A stretch of 64,000 nucleotides of DNA from Odocoileus virginianus (GCF_023699985.2 NC_069686.1:32298910-32362909); one strand, 5' to 3'. Counted from the first letter of the stretch, positions 20,691 to 33,455 are shown. Numbers and translations are program-made. The notes: generated by a model not told the origin, from the sequence alone.

Positions 20691-23323
20691 CACCCATGTG
20701 TTTATTTTTAACATATTTTTAGTAACATTAGAAGTTATTACATATATTGTTAGACACCCGCCACACACAGAATATTGCTGTAGTTATGATATCAATTCAG
20801 CATTTCAAATTCAGCAGAAAGAAAGAGCTCAATTCTGTCAGAAGTAACTCAAAATGAAGATAAATAGTTTCAAAAGAAGTTGAAAAATCACACCATGTTA
20901 AAAGTGCGTTTCTTTCTAAGGGCACAAATGCTTATTTCTACCAATGAGCTACTCCACAAAATGATCTGAAAGCATTATCTTTAAGTCAGACCAGTATAAA
21001 AACACTCTGATGCTTAATATTGAGTCAATTGCTTGCTTTCCCTAGTCCTTGATTTCTTACCTTATAAATTAGAAAAATGCCCTATAGTCATCTAGAAAAT
21101 TAATTTAAGCTAACAATTAAATAATTTAGTAGGTACATTTTGAATACCCGTTTTCTCCTGGAGTGTTATAATTTTTCTGTTCATTAGAAAAATATACCAC
21201 TAAAAGTCAAATAGCTTAATTCTTGAGTAAAATGTACATGAATCTTCTAAGAAGAATTTTTTGAAGTCCATGCAGTAATTATACACTAATTAGTTAATTA
21301 ATTAAAACTAATTAAACCAAATGAGTAAGGATTAACTATCAAAGTTTTAAATGGAGTTGTTTTAGAAGTGGACTCACTCATAAGTTTTGTAGTACCAACC
21401 TAAGTCTATCCATAATATGATTTAATCGAAATTTAATTAGCTGTCAAGATTTCATGAATATAGTAGTTATGTAAAGTAAGTTACATCTTTAGTTTTTTAG
21501 GACTATATGGTAGAAAATATTCCTTTCGGCTTATTACTTACAATACACTTTTCTTTTTTTACTGTGGTCACATATTACTTTCTCCATCATATGCACATTT
21601 ACATTCTTCTTATTGTGCTATTTATTTTCAAGTCTTAGAGTTTCTGTGTATGGTCAGTATACTCATAATTCCCTAGCAAATCTATATGGTCATAATTTCC
21701 AACTAAGTATTTTAATAAAAGGACACAGGATCTATTAATTTTCCAGAGATCCAGAAAGGCTATATACAAAAATCCAAAAAGGTCATAAGTCTTCTAAATT
21801 GGTTCCCTTTGTTCAGAGGCTCAGCCTGACAGACTCAGAGTCAGGGCTGAGTGAATGGAATATGGCCTCCTATGAATCAGAGAATGCCTCAGACAGCTGG
21901 CTTTACACATGCTGAGGCCTAGCATGTACAGGATAAACAATGAAAGCCTCTGTTCCTGATCACCTCTTGTTGTTGCTAACTGTACTCAGGGCTTTAAGTC
22001 TCCAAGTTCTAGACTTTTTGAATATCATAATCTTTCTACTTTTGTCGTTCTACAATTGTAGTTCTCTCTCTCAGGAATGATCGTTCATTTTCTTTTCCCC
22101 TAATTAAACTACTCTTATTGCTTAAAGGCAGCTCAGCTTTGTCTCTTCTGGGATGTCACCCCTACAATCTGTCTGCTGACTGGTTGGAAACCCTCACTTG
22201 TTCTTGTGATAGCATAGCAACCTTATTCCAATGGAGCACTTCTCAGAGTCTACAGAGATCATCTACCTCTGGGTGGGTAAGGTTCATGTGTCTTACATAG
22301 GTCTTAATGGTATTTGAGCCAATAACTAACAGTCAGGGCATTTCATATTAAAATCCAAATATCTAGCATCTCAGAACAAACAGATATATCCAATAACAAT
22401 GGAGTGACATGACAATAATTTTTCAGAACTGAGTAAATGTTATCTTTCAGAAGGGGAGTAACTAGATGCTCTCTAGTTCTTAAAAGTGTACACTGCCTAG
22501 TTTTCTTCCAATCTGTAAATTTATTTAAGTTTCCTTAGCAGTGTGGCCCTATGAGCTCTTATTTTAGCTTTGTTAAAACTGACTCTCTCTGACTTGTTCA
22601 TTAATAGATGAACAAGCAAGTCACTCAGTCTTCTTGTTAATTCTTTTGCTGATTATTAACACAGGAATAAGAGCACTATTGTTCTATAATTCATAATAAG
22701 GTAATTTTTTAATATCAAACATGCTGATATATGTAAAATATTGTATAACTTTAAGTTTACTATAGTTAGATAGAGATATAATAATAGCTCTTTTAAGTAC
22801 CATATTAAGACCATGCTTGGTATTTTCTAGCTAAATGTGAAAATGTGCACTTACAATTACCAAGATAACAATTCATACTCAATACCATCATTGCATTTGA
22901 TAATTCAGTTGTACTGATGAGACAGCATAACTATAAAATAATAAAAACAATTAATCAGCAATAATAAAAATGATAAATCAAACTAAGATAAATCAACATT
23001 ACATACAAGGAGCATTAGGGGTAAGAGTGAACAAAAGTCATTACTCACCTAGTAATAGTTTAAGCAGATATTGTTTATGTGAAATGACAAAAAAATCTTA
23101 TAAAGATAACACTGTTGTGGCTTTGGTGACCATAGACTTCATGACGTAGAAAATAACGATTTAATAGAAAGAAAGTAAATTATGCCCATAGTTTATTTAA
23201 TAAAGGCTGGGATTCAAAACTAAATACAATCAAAATAATGATTTATCATTCAACTCAAATTATACCTAATGTGGAAAAAATTCATCAAAATAGTAATACT
23301 TATGCTAACTTTAAATAATTAGC
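20691..23323. other. No gene recognised
   Basis: AT-rich single-copy-looking DNA. A less AT-rich island at about 21800-22330 differs in texture from its flanks and may be an old, unnamed repeat, but I cannot place it. Its 60-codon frame at 22118 is not convincing. Confidence 0.4.
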
Positions 23324-23332
23324 AATAATACA

Positions 23333-23610
23333 CTGCTGCTGCTGCTGCTAAGTCACTTTAGTCATGTCTGACTACCTGTGACCCCATAGATGTCTGCCCA
23401 CCAAGCTCCCCCGTCCCTGGGATTCTCCAGGAAAGAACACTGGAGTGGGTTGCCATTTCCTTCTCCAATGCATGAAAGTGAAAAGTGAAAGTGAAGTCGC
23501 TCAGTCGTGCTCAACTCTTAGCGACCCCATGAACTGAAGCCAACCAGGCTCCTCCATCCATGGGATTTTCCAGACAAGAGTGCTGGAGTGGGGTGCCGTT
23601 GCCTTCTCTG
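23333..23610 (-). mobile_element. BOV-A2 dimeric SINE, full length
   Basis: Complete dimer on the minus strand. It starts with the (TGC)n complement of the tail. The two Bov-A monomers (23350-23465 and about 23490-23608) are joined by the AATGCATGAAAGTGAAAAGTG linker. A 9-bp direct repeat AATAATACA flanks it at 23324-23332 and 23611-23619, so both ends are certain. It depends on BovB machinery. Confidence 0.95.
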
Positions 23611-23619
23611 AATAATACA

Positions 23620-24723
23620 ATAATCATAAGGAAAACGTACACTTACAATTTACACAAAAATATTATTCTGGCTTCATGAAAAGCAAAACCTATAAAAAAT
23701 CTAAATATTGAAAATCTCTTGCTCACTTCATAAAATCATTATTCTGTGACATAAAGTATCTGGAACATGCAGAATATTCTATAGATACTTAGTATATAAA
23801 AGAATATACTAGTTAGCTTTAAACATGTTATGGAGTGAAACAAACATTGAAAATTCTGAAAACATTTAATTTAGTTACTTTTTATCACTTAAAATATACC
23901 TTGAACTGTAAGAAAACACAACATATGCCACTAAAACCTATTTCATATGTATTTTTTCAATTTTAGCATTTTAAACTTTTTGGAAGTAATCAGATTCTTG
24001 TCTTCAAAATATATTCAGGAAAATAAAATTTTCTTATACAGTTATTATTCCCCAAAAAAATTTACACTACTTTCCCACATTGAAAGTGCAAAGATGAAAA
24101 TTCATGACTCTATCACACAAGACATGGTGAGTTTGTCTATTTTCCTCTCAGCATGGATTACCCAAAATGAGGGATAATCTCTTCCCTCTGATCTATCTGA
24201 TGATAAAAGTTATCTAAATTTTTAGGGCAAAACTTTTATGTTGGAAAATACGTTAGCATCACAGTGGCACTGTTCAATAGAAGCAGAATGCCAACATGCT
24301 CTTATGGTTCATAATTCAGTTTCTGAATATAATTGAAATTGCCCTAAATCCATTGTAACGCAGGCTAAGTTTACAACTGCCCCTTATTTGTCTTGCTTAC
24401 TTGCTTTTTATTGGAGAAGTTTGCCCAGGTTTCAAGGAAGGAGAAGAATTCAGATACTTGGAAACTTTAGATTTGGAACAACCCACCAAAGCTTCTATGA
24501 AAGGATGTAACCAGTTTCCTTTTTCTAAAATTAAAACTCATTGCCTAGAATAAACCTTACCATTGCTAGGGAGAAATGCCTTCCTGATCCAATATGTTAT
24601 CACCACAGTCTCCCTAGTATTTCTCTCCCACAGATTTTCAAACCCAGCATTGTATGAAAATTATGTTGTGAAATATTTTTTTTGAAGCTGGAATACTTGA
24701 AAATAACAACAAAATTGGCTACT
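23620..24723. other. No gene recognised
   Basis: AT-rich DNA, nothing nameable; short ORFs here are unremarkable. Confidence 0.4.
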
Positions 24724-24732
24724 AATGCATAC

Positions 24733-25633
24733 CTGGTTCCAATTTGGGAAAGGAGTCTGTCAAGAGCATATATTGCCACCCTGTTTATTAACTTATATGC
24801 AGGGTACATCGTGCAAAATGCCAGGCTGAATGAAGCACAAGCTGGAATCAAGATTGCCAGAAGAAATATCAATAACCTCAGATATGCAGATGGCAACACC
24901 CTTATGGCAGAAAGTGAAGAAGAACTAAAGAGCCTCTTGATGAAGGTGAAAGAGGAGAGTGAAAAAGTTGGCTTAAAGCTCAACATTCAAACAACTAAGA
25001 TCATGGTCCCATCACTTCATGGCAAACAGGTGGGAAAACAGTGAGAGACTTTAATTTGGAGGTGGGGGGACTCTCCAAAATCACTGCAGATGGTGACTGC
25101 AGCCATGAAATTAAAAGACGCTTGCTCCTTGGAAGAAAAGCTATGACCAACCTAGACAGCATATTAAAAGCAGGGACATTATTTTGCTGACAAAGGTCCA
25201 TCTAGTCAAAGCTATGGTTTTCCCAGTAGTCATGTATAGATGTGAGATTTGGACTATAAAGAAAGCTGAGCACCAAAGAGCTGATGCTTTTGAACTGTGG
25301 TGTTGGAGAAGACTCTTGAGAGTCCCTTGGCCTGCAAGGAGATCAAACCAGTCAATCCTAAAGGAAATTTGTCTGGAATATTCATTGGAAGAACTGATGC
25401 TAAAGCTGAAGTTCCAATGCTTTGGCCACCTGATGCAAAGAACTGACTCATTGGAAAAGACCCTGATTCTGGGAAAGCTTGAAGGCAGGCGGAGAAGGGG
25501 ACGACAGTGGATGAGATGGTTGGATGTCATCACAGACTCAGTGGACATAAGTTTGAGCAAGTTCTGGGAGCTGGTGATAGGGAAGCATGGTGTGCTGCAG
25601 TCTGTGGGGTCGCAAAGAGTCGGACACGACTGA
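24733..25633 (+). pseudogene. BovB ORF2 pseudogene fragment
   Basis: RT palm and C-terminus. The frame 24682-25044 includes NARLNEAQAGIKIARRNINN and LRYADGNTLMAE, where the second catalytic Asp of YADD has become Gly. 25184-25633 carries the C-terminal VMYRCEIWTIKKAEHQ, ELWCWRRLLRVPW and CFGHLMQRTDSLEKTL blocks for about 149 codons without a stop. A frameshift between the two pieces (around 25045-25180) breaks the gene. Confidence 0.83.
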
Positions 25634-25645
25634 GCAGCTGAATTG
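24733..25645 (+). mobile_element. BovB, 5'-truncated, with AATGCATAC duplication
   Basis: Starts at the TGGTTCCAATTTGGGAAAGG block (RT domain) and ends TCGGACACGACTGAGCAGCTGAATTG. A perfect 9-bp AATGCATAC flanks it at 24724-24732 and 25646-25654. Moderately diverged. Confidence 0.92.
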
Positions 25646-25654
25646 AATGCATAC

Positions 25655-28145
25655 ACGAATACACGAATGTTTATGATAAGAGCCTTATCCATTACAATAT
25701 TCAATTGTGGTCATGTGGGTTGGTTTATGATTTGGAAGAATCTGGTTTAGAAGAGAGAGAGAGAGAGAATGAGTTCCAGTTGAAATGTATGCTTGGAAAG
25801 CCATTGAAAACATGTACCTGAAAATCAAGACAGAGTCCAAACCTACAGATAAATATCTGAGAATTACCTTTATGAAGCTATAGGAGTTTTCTTTTTTTTT
25901 TTTCCCCCCGTGTGGCATATCATCAAGTCTTCATGATTTGGGTCATTCCTGTTTCTCTCTCTGTTCCCCTCCTGCAGTTTATCCTTTGAATACATTGAAC
26001 AACTTGTGATATCCCAAATGTGTCATGTTTCTTTGACATATTACCTGGAATGAACTCCATATTTTCCTCCCTTACCATAATTCCTAGAAAACTTCTGTAT
26101 CTCACTTAAGACCCTGTTGGAAAGTTTATATTTGTAAGATTTTTCATGACTTTTGAAATGAAAATGGCTCATTTTATTCATTGTTTCTTCAGTGTTTATC
26201 CCATTAATTGCTGTTATATGTTTAATTACCTGACAGCTGTCAGGCTCCTCTAGGGAAAGTTATATCTTATTTGTCTAAAGCATATGAAGATTTTTCAACA
26301 CATTTGCTAAATAAACTGATTTATTAATAATTAACAATTTAACAGACTTTCCTGCTAATTCACTATAGCATATTTGTTTCTCCAAGAATTCTCCCCCTGA
26401 ATTGAGTACAAGTAATTCTGTCTTTATCTGAACTGTCTTTATCTAAACTTGCTTTCATAAAAGTCAAATTTTAAATCAGTGATAGAGAAATTTCAGAGTA
26501 ATTCATGTAACAATTCAGCTGTAGTGCTTATAACCTCAAATAATTTTCCTCTCAGTATCCATCAAAGCTAATGTGACACAGCAACAAGCAGGAGAGGATG
26601 CTTTCATAAATGTATATGAGCTGTTATTTCTAAACTTATTTTTGCTGATGTCAATATAATCCTCCAGTTAACTGATTCATATTAATGTAGGTTTGACATT
26701 TATTTAGTGTCTATTATATGTCAGGCACTGTGCTACTTGTCCTTGATCCCTATCTGGTGATTCCTAGGGGACATGATAATAAATTAAAATCTCACTATGT
26801 ACTAACAATAGCAAACAATGAAAAAATTCTATAATACACTGATAATAAATATTCTATAGCTGTAAACATATATATTAGTAGAGTTTATGGATTATGTTTA
26901 GACAATATAACATTATTGACTTTGAAATTTTTATCATAGTTTAAATTATGCTCATATTGACACTAGACTTCTGTTTGTTTTTTCCATTTACAGTAAAGTA
27001 AACAAAAAAAGTACAGAAAAGGAGCCCATTGTGAGAAAATCTCTCTTTGCTCTTAAACATGATCTGCTTAGAGTCAAATGTTTAATACAAGGGAAACTGA
27101 AAAATATAAATGTGACTGAAAGTTCACCTCATATGTTATCTACACTTGGAAAATGTCAAGCATGTTTAAAGTTATATTTGTTTGAATAAACAGTAATCAA
27201 ATAATAGATGTGTTACCCCAAAGGAAGTTAGCTGAATGAACACAGAGAATTTATCAGCTGCTTTTGCTGCAAATATTTTTCTGGAATACTTTTTCCAATG
27301 CTTTCTTAATTTCACTTTGATTTGATTTTGTAGAATGAGAACTTGAAGGGTTCACACGACTCTCCAACCCCAGATTAAGCACCAGGGTAGAGACAGAGAC
27401 AGCTGCAGGAAAGTTCCTGTGGATTGTCTTAAGGAGGCAACAGAACTCCTAACATTTAAAGAGCCTGGCACCTTCATGTGGATTTTTTATGGCTCAAATA
27501 AAACATCTGGAAAGTCTTATTGATTCCCCATCCTCTCTCAAAAAACTTATTTATTTTGAGGCACCTTCTGACAGATTAAAGGAACATTAATGGTGACAGG
27601 ATGGTTTTCTAGAGCCTTTTGTGGACTCAGCTTATTCCAAGAGAGGAAATGTGATATATATTTAACTAGAGTTCTTTAGATTCTGATTTTAAACACAGTC
27701 CAACCTCTTCACAGTAAAGCAAGATGGTTATCATTCATCTCCCACAACTCTAAATCACCTATTTGATAGAAATGCCATTTAACATCTTACAATGCACAGG
27801 CCCCCATTCTTCTCTACCTCACCATTCACACATAACACACACACACACATACAATAAAGAATTATCTGATCCAAAATATTAAAACTGCAGAACTGAGAAC
27901 GCTGCTACACAGGAACTGTAATTTGAGTGATTATGGATTTCCATTGCAAAACTATGGAGGCCTGAAAGAAGTGATACAATATTTGAAAACTGCTAAAAAT
28001 AAAAGGAGTTTTTGATACAATATTCTATATTCAGTGAAACTGAATTTCATGAATGAAATGACAAAAAGATATTCTTTGAGAAAATCAAGCTAAGGGAACA
28101 TTTCTGCCAGCAGATCTGCTCTCAGTTGGTAAAGAAAGGTTTGCA
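25655..28145. other. No gene recognised; simple repeats
   Basis: Single-copy-looking DNA with a (GA)n tract at about 25752-25768, a T/C homopolymer run at 25892-25910 and a (CA)n tract at about 27832-27850. At 26700-26760 a TTTAGTGTCTATTATATGTCAGGCACTGTGCTA block resembles a motif common to old mammalian interspersed repeats; I do not name the family. Confidence 0.45.
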
Positions 28146-28422
28146 AGACTTCCCTGTTGGTCCAGGGTTAAGCATTCCCATGCCATGCAGGGGACATGAG
28201 TTCAACCCTAGTCTGGGAAGATTCCATATGCCACTGGGCAACTAAATTGATGTGCCACAAATACAGAGTCCACACACCACAGCTACTGAAGCCCGTCTGC
28301 CCTAAAGCCTGTGCTCTGCAACAAGAGAAGCCACTGAAATGAGATGTCCAAGCACTGAAAATAGAAAAGACCTGCATGCAGCAATGAAGACCCAGCACAG
28401 CCAAAATACATACATACATACG
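28146..28422 (+). mobile_element. CHR-type SINE
   Basis: Plus-strand cetartiodactyl SINE: GACTTCCCTGTTGGTCCAGG, GCAGGGGACATGAGTTCAAC (box B region), CTGCAACAAGAGAAGCCACTG, AGCAATGAAGACCCAGCACAGCC, and a (ATAC)n tail. A BovB begins a few bases past the tail. Confidence 0.85.
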
Positions 28423-28429
28423 TTTGTTT

Positions 28430-29945
28430 TTGTTCAGTCATTAAGTCAGATCCTACTCTGCAACCCCACAGACTGCAGCATGCCAGGCTCCCCTGTCCTT
28501 CACTGTCTGCTCAAATTCATGTCCATTGAGTCAGTGATACTTTCTAATCATCCATCCTCTGCTGTCTCTTCTTCTTTGCCTTCAATCTTTCCCAGAATCA
28601 GGGTCTTTTCCAATGAGTCAGTTCTTCCCATCAGGTGGCAGAGCATTGGAGCTTCGGATTTAGCAATAGTCCTTCCAATGGGTACTCAGGGTTGATTTAC
28701 TTTTAGGATTGACTGGTTTGAACTCCTTGCAGTCCAGGGGACTCTCAAGAGTCTTCTTCAACACTACAGTTCAAAAGCATCAATTCTTCGGTGCTCAGCC
28801 TTTTTATGGTTCAATTCTCACATCCATACATAACTACTGCAAAAACCATAGCTTAAACTATATAGATTTTTGTCAGGAAAGTGATGTCTCTGCTTTTTAA
28901 TATGCTGTCTAATTTTGTCATAGCTTTGCTTCAGAGAGAAAGTATCCTTTAATTTCATGAGTGCAGTCACAGTCCACAGAGATTTTGGAGCCCAAGAAGA
29001 GAAAATCTGTACCACTTCCACAGTTTCCCCTTCTATTTGCCATGAAGTGATGAGACTGGATGCCATGATCTTTAATTTTATGATGTCGAGTTTTACACCA
29101 ACATTTTTACTGTCCTCTTTCAACTTCATCAAGAGGCTCTTTAGTTCCTTTTCACTTTCTGCCATTAGAGTGGTATCATCTGCATATCTGAGGTTGTTGA
29201 TATTTCTCCCAGAGGTCTTGATTCTAGCTTGTGAGTTATCCAGCATTTCATATGACGTACACTGCATATAAGTTAGATAAGCAAGGTGACAATATACAGC
29301 CTTGTCATACTCTTTTCCCAATTTTGAACCATGTCCTGTTCTAACTGTTTCTTCTTGACCTGCATACAGGTTTCTCAGAAGACAGTTAAGAAGATCTGGT
29401 ATTCTCATCCCTTAAATGATTTTCCAGAGTTTGTTGTGATCCCCACAAAGGCTTTAGTGTAGTCAATGAAGCAGAAATAGATGTTTTTCTGGAATTCCCT
29501 TGCTTTCTCTATGATCAAACAGATGTTGGCAATTTGATCTCTGGTTTCTGTCTCTTTTAAACTCAGCTTGAACATCTGGAAGTTCTCAATTTACAAATTG
29601 CTGAAGGCTAGCTTGTAGGATTTAAGCATAACTTTAATGGCATGTGAAATGAGGGCAATTGTACTGTAGTTGGAACATTTTTTAGCATTGTCCTTATTTG
29701 GGATTGGAATGAAAACTGATCTTTTCCTGTCCTGTATCCACTGTTGAGTTTTCCAAATTTGCTGGCATAATGAGTACAGCACTTTAACAGCATCATCTTT
29801 TAGGATTTGAAATAGCTCAACTGGAATTTCATCACTTCCACTAGCTTTGTTATAGTAATGCTTCCTAAGGCCCACTTGACTTCACAGCCCAGGAAGTCCA
29901 GCTCTAGGTAAGTGACCACACCACTGTGGTTATCCTGGTCATTAA
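28430..29945 (-). mobile_element. BovB, 5'-truncated, minus strand
   Basis: The 3' end is on the left (GTTCAGTCATTAAGTCAG), and similarity runs to about 29945 inside the region before the RT. The right side abuts a plus-strand L1 5' end after about 20 bases of filler. No clear target-site duplication. Confidence 0.9.
28818..29875 (-). pseudogene. BovB ORF2 pseudogene fragment
   Basis: 29591-29875 holds the NKASGSDEIPVELFQILKDD block (RT start) and NSGYRTGKDQFSFQSQ-type sequence in an overlapping frame. 28818-29408 (196 codons) holds LLRNLYAGQEETVRTG, the intact catalytic NNLRYADDTTLMAESEKE and VKLDIIKLKIM. The KGVCQGCILSPCLFNLY block is damaged to YDKAVYCHLAYL. Frameshifts separate the pieces, so it is inactive. 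Confidence 0.83.
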
Positions 29946-29984
29946 GACGTTCCTTAAGACCATTAGCCACACTCATCAAGAAAA

Positions 29985-32931
29985 AAAGGGAGAAGAACAA
30001 ATCAACAAAATTAGAAATGAAAATGGAGAAATTACAACAGACAGCACAGAAATACAAAGGATCATAAGAGACTACTATCAGCAACTATATGCCAATATAA
30101 GGGACAACTTGGAAGAAATTGACAAATTCTTAGAAAACTATAACCTTTCAAAACTGAACCAGGAAGAAATAGAAAATCTTAGCAGACCTATCACAAGCAC
30201 AGAAATCGAAACTGGAATCAAAAATCTTCCAACAAGAGCCTAGGACGAGATGACTTATCAGGTGAATTCTACCAAAAATTTAGAGAAGAGCTAACACCTA
30301 TCCTCCTCAAACTCTTCCAGAAAATTGCAGAGGAAGATAAACTTCCAAACTCATTCTATGAGGCCACTATCACCCTAATACATCACCCTAGGGCACCCTA
30401 GACAAAGATGCCCCCCAAAAAGAAAACTACAGGCCAATATCACTGATGAACATAAATGCAAAAATCCTTAACAAAATGCTAGCAAACAGAATCCAACAAC
30501 ATATTAAAAAGATCATACATCATGACCAAGTGGGCTTTAATCCCAGGGATGCAAGGATTCGTTAATATCTGTAAATTAACAATGGGATACAGCACATTAA
30601 CAAATTTAAAGATAAAAACCATATGATTATCTCAATAGATGCAGACAAAGCCTTTGATAAAATTCAACATTCATTTATGATAAAAACCCTCCAGAAAGCA
30701 GGAATAGAAGAAGCATACCTCAACATAATAAAAGCCACATAGGATAAATCCACAGCAAACATTATCCTCAATGGTGAAAAATTGAAAGCATGGGCTTCCC
30801 TCGTAGCTCAGTCAGTAAAGAATCTGCCTGCAATAAAGGAGACCCGGGTTCGATTCCTGGCTTGGGAAGATCCCCTGGAGAAGGAAATGGCAACCCACTC
30901 CTGTATTCTTGCCTGGAGAATCCCATCAACAGAGGAGCCTGGTGGGCTACAGTCCATGGGGTCGCAAGAGTTGGACACGACTTAGCAACTAAACCACCAA
31001 CCACCACCACCACCCCTAAAGTCAGGAACATGACAAAGGTGCCCACTCTCACCACTACTATTCAAGATAGTTTTGGAAGTTTTGGCCACAGCAATCAGAG
31101 CAGAAGAAGAAAATAGGAATCCAGATTGGAAAAGAAGTAAAACTCTCACTGTTTGCAGATGACATGATCCTCTACATAGAAAACCCTAAAGACACCACCA
31201 GAAAATTACTAGAGCTAATCAATGCATATAGTAAAGTTGCAGGATATGAAGTTAACACACAGAAATCCCTTGCATTCCTGTACACTAACAATGATAAAAC
31301 AGAAAAAGAAATTAAGGAAACAATACCATTCACCATTGCAATGAAAAGAATAAAATACTTCGGAATAAATCTACCTAAAGAAACAAAAGACCTATATATA
31401 GAAAACTATAAAACACTGATGAAAGAAATCAAAGAGGACACACGTAGATGGAGAGACACAATGTTCATGGATCCAAAGAATCATATAGTGAAAATGAGTA
31501 TATTACCCAAAATAATTTATAGGTTCAATGCAATCCCTATCAAGCTATCAACGGTATTTTTCAGAGACTTACAATAAATTCTTTCACCATTTGTATGGAA
31601 ATACAAAAAACCTCGAATAGCCAAAGCAACCTTGAGAAAGGAGAATGGAACTGGAGGAATCAACCTGCCTGACTTCAGACGATACTACAAAGCTACAGTC
31701 ATCAAGACAGTATGGTACTGGCACAAAGACAGAAATATAGATCAATGGAACAAAACAGAAAGCCCAGATATAAATCCATGCACCTATGGACACATTATCT
31801 TTGACAAAGGAGGCAAAAATATACAATGGAGAAAATACAATCTCTTTAACAAGTGGAGCTGGGAAAACTGGTCAACCACTTGTAAAAGAATGAAACTAGA
31901 ACACTTTCTAACATGATACACAAAAATAAACTCAAAATGGATTAAAGATCTAAATGTAAGACCAGAAACTATAAAACTCCTAGAGGAAAACATAGGCAAA
32001 ACACTCTCTGACATAGCACAAATCATAGCATAGTCCTCTATGACCCACCTCCCATAGTAATGGAAATAAAAGCAAAAATAAACAGATGGGACCTAATTAA
32101 ACTTCAAAGCTTTTGCACAATAAAGGAAACTGTAAGCAATGTGAAAAGACAGCCTTCAGAATGGGAGAAAATAATAGCAAATGAAGCAACTGAAAAAGAA
32201 TTAATCTCAAAAATATGCAAGCAGCTCATGCAGCTCAATTCCAGAAAAATAAATGACCCAATCAAAAAGTGGGCCAAAAAACTAAACAGACATTTTTCCA
32301 AAGAAGACATACAGATGGTTAACAAACACATGAAAAGATGCTCAATATCACTCATTATCATAGAAATGCAAATTGAAACCACAATAAGGTACCATCTCAT
32401 GCCAGTCAGAAGGGCTGCTATCCAAAAGTCTACAAACAATAAATGCTGGAGAGGGTGTGGAGAAAAAGGGACCCTCTTACACTTTGGTGGGAATGCAAAA
32501 TAGTACAACCACTATGGAGAACAGTGTGGAGATTCCTTAAAAAACTGGAAATAGAACTGCCATACAACCCAGCAATCCCACTGCTGGGCATATACACCAA
32601 GGAAACCAGAATTGAAAGAGATATATGTATCCCAATGTTCATCGCAGCACAGTTTACAATAGCCAAGACATGGAAGCAACCTAGATGTCCATCGGCAGAC
32701 AAATGGATAAGAAAGCTGTGGTACATATACACAATGGAATATTACTCAGCCATTAAGAAGAATGCATTTGAATCAGTTCTAATGAGGGGGATAAAACTGG
32801 AGCCTATTATACAGAGCAAAGTAAGTCAGAAAGTAAAACACCAATACAGTATACCAATGCATATATATGGAATTTGTAAATATGGTAACGATGACCCTAT
32901 ATGCAAGACAGCAAAAGAGACACAGATGTAA
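29985..32931 (+). pseudogene. L1 ORF2 pseudogene
   Basis: Pieces in order: 29926-30243 (NKIRNENGEITTDSTEIQ to LPTRA, then a stop), a disrupted RT core to 30790, the SINE, then 31164-31577 (MILYIENPKDTTRKL, following the FADD at about 31155), 31632-31916 (GTGGINLPDFRRYYKATVIKTV), 32060-32503 and 32443-32931 (cysteine region and the end LEPIIQSKVSQKVKHQYS). The C-terminal end and stop are at 32931. The conserved TRQGCPLSP segment is broken by the SINE and nearby indels. Confidence 0.88.
30790..31014 (+). mobile_element. Bov-tA SINE within L1 ORF2
   Basis: Starts GGGCTTCCCTCGTAGCTCAG (box A region) with a perfect tRNA-type box B GGTTCGATTCC at 30847-30857. The BovB-related tail ends ...GTTGGACACGACTTAGCAAC and is followed by a (CCA)n tract. 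It interrupts the L1 ORF2 between GAAAGCAT and CCTAAAGTCAGG. With both promoter boxes preserved it looks young. Confidence 0.95.
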
Positions 32932-33240
32932 AGAACAGTCTTTTGGACTCTGTGGGAGAAGGCGAGGGTGGGATTACTTGAGAGGGTAGTGTTGAAACGT
33001 GTATATTATCATATGTGAAGCAGATAATCAGGCCAGGTTCGATGCATGAGACAGGGTGCTCAGGACTGGTGCACTGGGATGACCCTGGGGTTGGGATGGA
33101 GAAGGAGGTGGGAGGGGGGGTTCTGGATGGGGAACTCATGTGTGGCCGAGGCTAATTCATGTTGATGTATGCCAAAAAACACTATAATTTTGTAAAGTAA
33201 TTAGCCTCCAATTAAAATAAATAACTTTTTAAAAAAGAGA
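32932..33240 (+). other. L1 3'UTR
   Basis: Blocks shared with the copy ending near 9995: TTTGGACTCTGTGGGAGAAGG, GATGCATGAGACA, a G-rich run at 33095-33120 (including GGGAGGGGGGG), GTAAAGTAATTAGCCTCC and an A-rich tail. Confidence 0.8.
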
Positions 33241-33455
33241 TATATATTGAGTGGTTATTCTGTCTAGAGTAATATTATAACACTAGTTCAGATACATATA
33301 TTACATAACAGAGGTTTTTGATTGTAAATGATGTTGTCTATAGTACACTGAAGTTGATATTAATCTGTGCAGTTCATTTAACAGAACTGGTGTATATTAC
33401 TTTTAAAATCAATATCTAAGTTCATTTACTGAATTTAGATTCCTTATTTGCATGC

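Larger units (their letters stand above)
29968..33240 (+). mobile_element. L1, 5'-truncated, plus strand, with Bov-tA insertion
   Basis: Begins in ORF2 upstream of the RT (ACTCATCAAGAAAAAAAGGG) and ends with a bovine L1 3'UTR and A-rich tail near 33240. A Bov-tA is inserted at 30790-31014. Less decayed than the copy at 7420 but carrying several stops and frameshifts. Confidence 0.93.

Noticed and set aside
24600..25704. Minus-strand ORFs of 128 and 187 codons
   Set aside because: Antisense shadows of the plus-strand BovB at 24733-25645; the same pattern recurs opposite every BovB copy.
30790..30870. tRNA-Glu gene candidate from box A/box B
   Set aside because: It is the tRNA-derived head of a Bov-tA SINE, continuous with the BovB-related tail; no cloverleaf 3' half.
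28430..33240. BovB plus L1 as one twin-primed element
   Set aside because: The two parts belong to different LINE families (RTE and L1), so ordinary twin priming of one RNA cannot explain them.
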